From Rhizobiales bacterium CCH10-E5 (GTDB lineage: Bacteria > Pseudomonadota > Alphaproteobacteria > Rhizobiales > Beijerinckiaceae), in NCBI GenBank assembly GCA_001556125.1, contig LSIG01000034.1, positions 1-64,000 of the forward strand: DNA of 64,000 nt, read 5' to 3'. Below, piece after piece: positions 59,931 through 64,000 of the stretch (position 1 is its first letter; each line of letters opens with the position of its first letter). The notes beneath the pieces were generated by a model, which did not search any database, was not told the DNA's origin, and saw nothing but the letters and a program-made list of their open reading frames with translations. Position numbers and translations under genes: made by a program.

Positions 59931-61412
59931 ATGACGACGCAGCCCTTCGACCTGATCATTCGCGGCGGCACCGTCGGCACATCGACCGCGCATTTCGTCG
60001 CCGATGTCGCGGTGAAGGACGGCAAGATCGCGGCGATCGGCACCGGGCTCGGCCAGGGCGCGCGCGAGATCGACGCGACCGGCAAGTTCGTGCTGCCGGG
60101 CGGCATCGATACGCACGCCCATGTCGAGCAGGTCTCGGCCGGCGGGCTGATGAACGCCGACACCTTCGAGAGCGCCACGACCTCGGCGGCCTTCGGCGGC
60201 AACACCACGCTGGTCTCCTTCGCCGCCCAGCATCGCGGGCTCGATCTGCGCAAGGTCGTCGACGACTATGCGGCGCTCGCGAAGCGCGGCGCGCTGATCG
60301 ACTACGCCTTCCACATGATCGTCGCGAACCCCGACGAGAAAACGATCAGGCAGGACCTTCCGGCGCTGATCAAGGAGGGGCATGCCTCGATCAAGGTCTT
60401 CATGACCTACGACCTGATTAAGGTCGACGACGAGCCGCTGCTCGACCTGATGCTGACGGCGCGCGAGCACCGCGCCCTGATCTGCGTCCATGCCGAGAAC
60501 CACGGCATGATCTCCTGGATGGGCAAGAAGCTGGTCGAGCGCGGCTACACTGCGCCCAAATATCACGCCATCAGCCATCCGCGCGGTTCGGAATCGGAGG
60601 CCTTCACCCGGCTGATCACCCAGGCCGCGCTGATCGACCAGCCGATCATGATCTTCCACGTCTCGACCGCCGAGGGTGCCGCCGTGATCCGGCAGGCGCG
60701 CGGCCAGGGCCTCAGGGTCTTTGCCGAGACCTGCCCGCAATATCTGTTCATGACCAAGGCCGATCTCGACAAGCCGGGCCTCGAAGGCGCGAAATGGATG
60801 TGCTCGCCGCCGCCGCGGGAGAAAGCCGACCAGGACGCGCTCTGGCAGGCGCTGGCGCTCGGCGATCTCCAGACGGTCTCCTCCGACCACGCGCCCTACC
60901 GCTTCGACGAAAGCGGCAAGCTCTCCGCCGGGCCGAACCCCAATTTCAAGCAGATCGCCAACGGCCTGCCTGGGCTGGAGACCCGTCTGCCCCTGATGTT
61001 CGACGCACTGGTCTCGAAGGGCCGGCCCGAATTCGCCGGGCGCGGGCTGGAGGCCTTCGTCGACCTGACCGCCACCGCGCCGGCGAAAATCTACAACCTG
61101 CCCGGCAAGGGCGCGATCCAGCCGGGCTATGATGCCGACATCGCGATCTGGGACCCGGATCGCGAGGTGACGATCACCGATGAAGCGATGCATGACCTGA
61201 CCGGCTTCACGCCTTTTGCCGGCTACCGAGTCACCGGCTGGCCCGAGACGGTGATCCGCCGCGGCGAGGTCGTCGTCAGCGAGGGCACGCTCCGTGCCAA
61301 GGCGGGCTCCGGCCGCTGGCTGTCGCGAACCGGCGGACCGGCGGCCGAGCCAACCGGCAAGCTCGTGCTGGAGATGGACCCCCAGCGGAATTTCGGAGCG
61401 ACGATTTTGTGA
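59931..61412 (+). CDS. Dihydropyrimidinase/D-hydantoinase
   Basis: The 493-residue metal-dependent amidohydrolase has the binuclear-zinc ligands: His62 and His64 (THAHVE), carboxylated Lys155 (SIKVFMTY), His187 (VHAEN), His243 (FHVST) and Asp319 (SSDHAPY). It opens dihydropyrimidines or hydantoins to N-carbamoyl amino acids. The usual Pyd/Hyu partners (beta-ureidopropionase, dihydropyrimidine dehydrogenase) are not in this window, so its pathway partner must lie elsewhere. The length is slightly above the family norm. A GGAG precedes the ATG. Confidence 0.93.
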   Translation: MTTQPFDLIIRGGTVGTSTAHFVADVAVKDGKIAAIGTGLGQGAREIDATGKFVLPGGIDTHAHVEQVSAGGLMNADTFESATTSAAFGGNTTLVSFAAQHRGLDLRKVVDDYAALAKRGALIDYAFHMIVANPDEKTIRQDLPALIKEGHASIKVFMTYDLIKVDDEPLLDLMLTAREHRALICVHAENHGMISWMGKKLVERGYTAPKYHAISHPRGSESEAFTRLITQAALIDQPIMIFHVSTAEGAAVIRQARGQGLRVFAETCPQYLFMTKADLDKPGLEGAKWMCSPPPREKADQDALWQALALGDLQTVSSDHAPYRFDESGKLSAGPNPNFKQIANGLPGLETRLPLMFDALVSKGRPEFAGRGLEAFVDLTATAPAKIYNLPGKGAIQPGYDADIAIWDPDREVTITDEAMHDLTGFTPFAGYRVTGWPETVIRRGEVVVSEGTLRAKAGSGRWLSRTGGPAAEPTGKLVLEMDPQRNFGATIL

Positions 61413-61440
61413 GCGTCGCAGTTTGCCCTCGGAAACACCC

Positions 61441-61590
61441 CGTCATTCCGGGGCGGGCCGCAAGGCCCGAGCCCGGAATCCATGAACACGACGGCTCTTC
61501 AAATGGGGCGGAATCCAATAGCTCTGTTGGCGGCTGCGGTGCTCATGGATTCCGGGCTCTTCGCTTCGCGAAGCCCCGGAAAGACGCGGT
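61441..61590. repeat. Palindromic intergenic repeat, two facing arms
   Basis: CCCGGAATCCATGA (61472-61485) is repeated in reverse as TCATGGATTCCGGG (61543-61556). The outer arms are CATTCCGGGGC near 61443 and GCCCCGGAA near 61572. This is the common alphaproteobacterial intergenic palindrome type with the CCGGAATCC core. It lies between the converging hydantoinase and ATPase genes and may serve as a bidirectional terminator. Confidence 0.7.
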
Positions 61591-61614
61591 GGTTCGAACG
61601 CTGACGATCGAAGC

Positions 61615-64000
61615 TCAGCCCTCCGGCGCCCAGGGCACCATCCGCAAAATCGTCCCGCCGAGCTGGGCGAAGGCGCGCTGGCGGCAGGAGAAGACGATGA
61701 TCTGCTGGCCGCTGGCCTGACGGTGCAGCGCGTCGAACATCCGCTCGATCCGGTCGTCGTCGGAATAAACCAGCGCATCGTCGAGGATGACCGGAGCCGG
61801 CTGGCCGTCCTTGGCCAGGAGCCGCGCGAAGGCGAGCCGCGTCAGCACCGCGAGCTGTTCGCGCATGCCGCCGCTGAGCACGCCGACCGGCTCCTCCAGC
61901 CCGTTGCGGCTGACGGTGCGCGGCAGCAGCGTCTCCTCGTCGAAGGTGACGGTCGCATCCTCGAACAGCAGGCCGAGCAGCGGCCGCAGCTCCGCCATCA
62001 CGGGCGCGAAGTAATGGTCGCGGGCCTGCGCCCTCGCCGCCTCCAGCGCCGTCCGCAGCCGCGTCAGCAGGGCGACCTCGCGCTCCAGCGCCGCCACGCG
62101 CCGCTGCGCCGCGCCGAGCTTCTCCGCCGCCTCCTGCCAGGCTTCCTCGACGGCGGCATCCGTGCGTGCGCGGATGCGGCCGTTCAGCTCGGCCGCCTCC
62201 TCGCGCAGCGCCGCGATCTCGGCCGAGGCGCCGTCGAACACGGAGCGCATGCGGCGCAGCTTGGCCTCGGCCCCCGCGATATCGACCGCACCGGCCCGGA
62301 GCGCATCGCGCTGCGCCTGCGCCGCCGACCAACCCTGCTCGGCCTGCGCCAGCGCAGCGCTCCGCTGCGCCTCCAGCGCATCGCGCTCCTGCTCGGGGCC
62401 GAGTGCGGCGGAGAGCCCCGCCAGCTCCGAGGCAATGCCGGCCAGGGCCCGCTCGGCCTCGACGACGGCCGCATTGGCGGCGTCGCGGGCGGCCTGCGTC
62501 TCGCGCTGGGCCCGGCGCGCGGCGACGACGCGGGCCTCGGTCTCGACCAGGCCCGCGCGCACGGTTTCCGGATCGCCTTCAGCCTCTTCGGCGCCAGACC
62601 CTTGTGCCTCCAGTCGCGCGATCTGCTCCTGCAGCGCGGGCAGACCGTCCGGCGCCAGCAGGCGCAGGCGCTGCCGTGCCAGATCGAGCCGGCCGTTCAG
62701 CTCGCGGGCCGCGCTGTCGCGCCGTCGCGCCTCGGCGAGATCGGCCACCGCGAGCTCCGCGAGCAGCGTGGTCCGCCTCGCCTCGGCCCGGGCGAGATCC
62801 GCCTCGTCGTCGCCACCCTGCGGCAGGGTGATGGCGAGCCGGCCGACGCCCTTGATCGTCAGGGTCGCGGCGCCGGACAGGGTGCGTTCCTCCCCGTCAT
62901 CGAGCGCCGCCCCGTCGAGCTGGATGGCGGCGGCGACGCCGGGATCATAGGCGACGCGCAGCAGCGGGCGGCGCGCCGCCGCCGTCGCGCGCAAGCCGAC
63001 GAGTTCGCTTTCCAGCGTCTCCAGCCGCGCCAGCGCCCCCGCCGGCAGCCGCAGCGCCTTCAGCTCGGCCTCGATCGTCTCGATCTCGCGACGCCCCTCG
63101 GCCGCGCGCTCATGCTCCTGCCGCAGGCGCGCCAGCTTTTCGCCGGCCTCGCGGGCGCGCATCGCCTTGTCCAGCCGGGCGAGCAGGTCGCGCGCCTCGC
63201 GCTCCCCGGCTTCAGCCCGCTCGACCGCGGTCGCGGCGACCACCCCGGCCTCGTTGGCGGCACGCTGGCGCGCCAGCGCCTCGTCGCGCCGGCCGCGGCT
63301 TTCCGCCTCGCGTTCGCGCAGCAGCGCCAGGCGCGCGAGATCGCGGCGCAGCGTGTCGAGCGCCTCGCGGGCTGCGTCGCGGGCATTGCGGGCGAGCGCG
63401 GCCTCGACCTCGGCCGTGCGCAGAGCCTCGCCATGGGCCCGGGCGGCGGCGAGCGCCGCCTCGGCCTGGGCGACCTCGCGCAGCAGGGTCGCATGGCGCT
63501 CGGCGTCGTCCAGCTCGGCGAGCCGAGCCCGCAGGCTGCGGCGCCGGTCGAGCGCGTCGCGCAACTCGCGCAATTCGCCCGCCAGACGCTGTTCCAGCTG
63601 GGCCAGCGTGTCGCGCTCCTCGATCGCCTGCGCATAGGCGCCGCCGGCCTTGGGCCGGCCCGTCGCCGTGACGAGAGGCGCCAGTTCCGCCTCGCAGGCG
63701 GCGAGCGCCTGCGCCATGCGGCGGCCGCCGGTGAGGGATTCGACCTCGCCCTGGACCGAGGTCAGGACGGATTCTCGGGCGCGCTTCTCGCCCTCCTCGT
63801 CGCTCCTGGCCCGCCGCTCGATGCCGGTGATGCCCTGACGCACCCAGAGCAGACCCGCCGGCCCCGCCGTGCCGCCCTGGACGAGGTTGGCGATGAAGCG
63901 CTCAGCCTCGTCGGCCTGCGCGACGAGCCGGCCGGAGGCGAGTTCGCGCACCACGGCGCGCTTGCCGCCATAGAACTGCTTGGTCAGCCGGAAAGCGCCG
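61615..64000 (-). CDS. YhaN/SbcC-like AAA ATPase, cut by the window edge
   Basis: At least 795 residues are present and the frame stays open to base 64000, so the N-terminus with Walker A lies outside. Reading inward the frame begins FRLTKQFYGGKRAVVREL. A long coiled coil rich in Glu, Ala, Arg and Leu spans most of the protein. The C-terminal head has the ABC-type signature LSGGMREQLAVL and Walker B VILDDALVYSDD. This is the YhaN/SbcC/Rad50 architecture, a DNA-repair or chromosome-processing ATPase that usually partners with a metallophosphoesterase nuclease, here possibly upstream of the window. The strand converges on the hydantoinase gene through the palindromic repeat. Confidence 0.88.
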   Translation of the reverse strand, partial: GAFRLTKQFYGGKRAVVRELASGRLVAQADEAERFIANLVQGGTAGPAGLLWVRQGITGIERRARSDEEGEKRARESVLTSVQGEVESLTGGRRMAQALAACEAELAPLVTATGRPKAGGAYAQAIEERDTLAQLEQRLAGELRELRDALDRRRSLRARLAELDDAERHATLLREVAQAEAALAAARAHGEALRTAEVEAALARNARDAAREALDTLRRDLARLALLREREAESRGRRDEALARQRAANEAGVVAATAVERAEAGEREARDLLARLDKAMRAREAGEKLARLRQEHERAAEGRREIETIEAELKALRLPAGALARLETLESELVGLRATAAARRPLLRVAYDPGVAAAIQLDGAALDDGEERTLSGAATLTIKGVGRLAITLPQGGDDEADLARAEARRTTLLAELAVADLAEARRRDSAARELNGRLDLARQRLRLLAPDGLPALQEQIARLEAQGSGAEEAEGDPETVRAGLVETEARVVAARRAQRETQAARDAANAAVVEAERALAGIASELAGLSAALGPEQERDALEAQRSAALAQAEQGWSAAQAQRDALRAGAVDIAGAEAKLRRMRSVFDGASAEIAALREEAAELNGRIRARTDAAVEEAWQEAAEKLGAAQRRVAALEREVALLTRLRTALEAARAQARDHYFAPVMAELRPLLGLLFEDATVTFDEETLLPRTVSRNGLEEPVGVLSGGMREQLAVLTRLAFARLLAKDGQPAPVILDDALVYSDDDRIERMFDALHRQASGQQIIVFSCRQRAFAQLGGTILRMVPWAPEG

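Overview
The window is 64 kb of high-GC DNA with a strong G/C third-position bias. It is densely packed, with many 4-bp ATGA or GTGA gene overlaps. The gene content is typical of a metabolically versatile soil or root-associated alphaproteobacterium: many ABC importers, a KdpFABC-DE system, twin-arginine exported receptors and Rhizobiales-type palindromic intergenic repeats. My best guess is a Hyphomicrobiales member, Bosea-like. This is inference from style and protein sequence, not a database match. No rRNA, tRNA, CRISPR array or insertion sequence was recognised.

Region 1 (0.5-11 kb) looks like one LacI-controlled catabolic regulon. An AroE-like dehydrogenase (frameshifted near its start), a LacI regulator, a conserved unknown and an SDR run leftwards. 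A fused CoA-transferase runs rightwards. A PanE-like reductase runs leftwards, and a taurine/nitrate-type ABC importer interleaved with a MaoC hydratase and an enoyl-CoA hydratase runs rightwards. Two near-identical LacI-type operators (4045-4058 and 6739-6752) sit in the two divergent promoter regions and tie the units together. The substrate is unknown but is probably an organic acid activated by CoA transfer.

Region 2 (11-19.3 kb) is a complete kdpFABCDE high-affinity potassium system read leftwards. It is preceded by a 28-codon membrane microprotein and a leader hairpin that buries its ribosome-binding site. Region 3 (19.2-23.5 kb) holds a renalase-like FAD protein and an FdhF/YdeP molybdo-enzyme with its FdhD sulfur carrier.

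Region 4 (23.5-40.2 kb) is the most distinctive. LeuCD-like hydro-lyase genes diverge from a 12-gene, 14.6-kb tightly packed run: GntR/HutC regulator, orphan Bug/TctC receptor, full Liv-type ABC importer, MmgE/PrpD protein, isocitrate-lyase/PEP-mutase-family lyase, HyuB, HyuA, an isochorismatase-fold protein that has lost its catalytic cysteine, and a flavoprotein dehydrogenase. Together they could import and degrade a cyclic amide/lactam or an alkyl-substituted di- or tricarboxylate.

Region 5 (40.2-45.2 kb) carries a Tat-exported intradiol-dioxygenase-fold protein paired with a haem-binding membrane protein, then a large autotransporter. Region 6 (45.2-51.1 kb, leftwards) is a Ugp-like ABC importer with a phosphodiesterase/nuclease-fold enzyme and an inositol-monophosphatase-family enzyme. 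Region 7 (51.3-58.7 kb) is a Dpp/Opp-type importer ending in an alpha/beta hydrolase, with a divergent RpiR regulator. Region 8 (58.7-64 kb) has RsgA, a dihydropyrimidinase/hydantoinase, a palindromic repeat and a YhaN/SbcC-like ATPase cut by the window edge.
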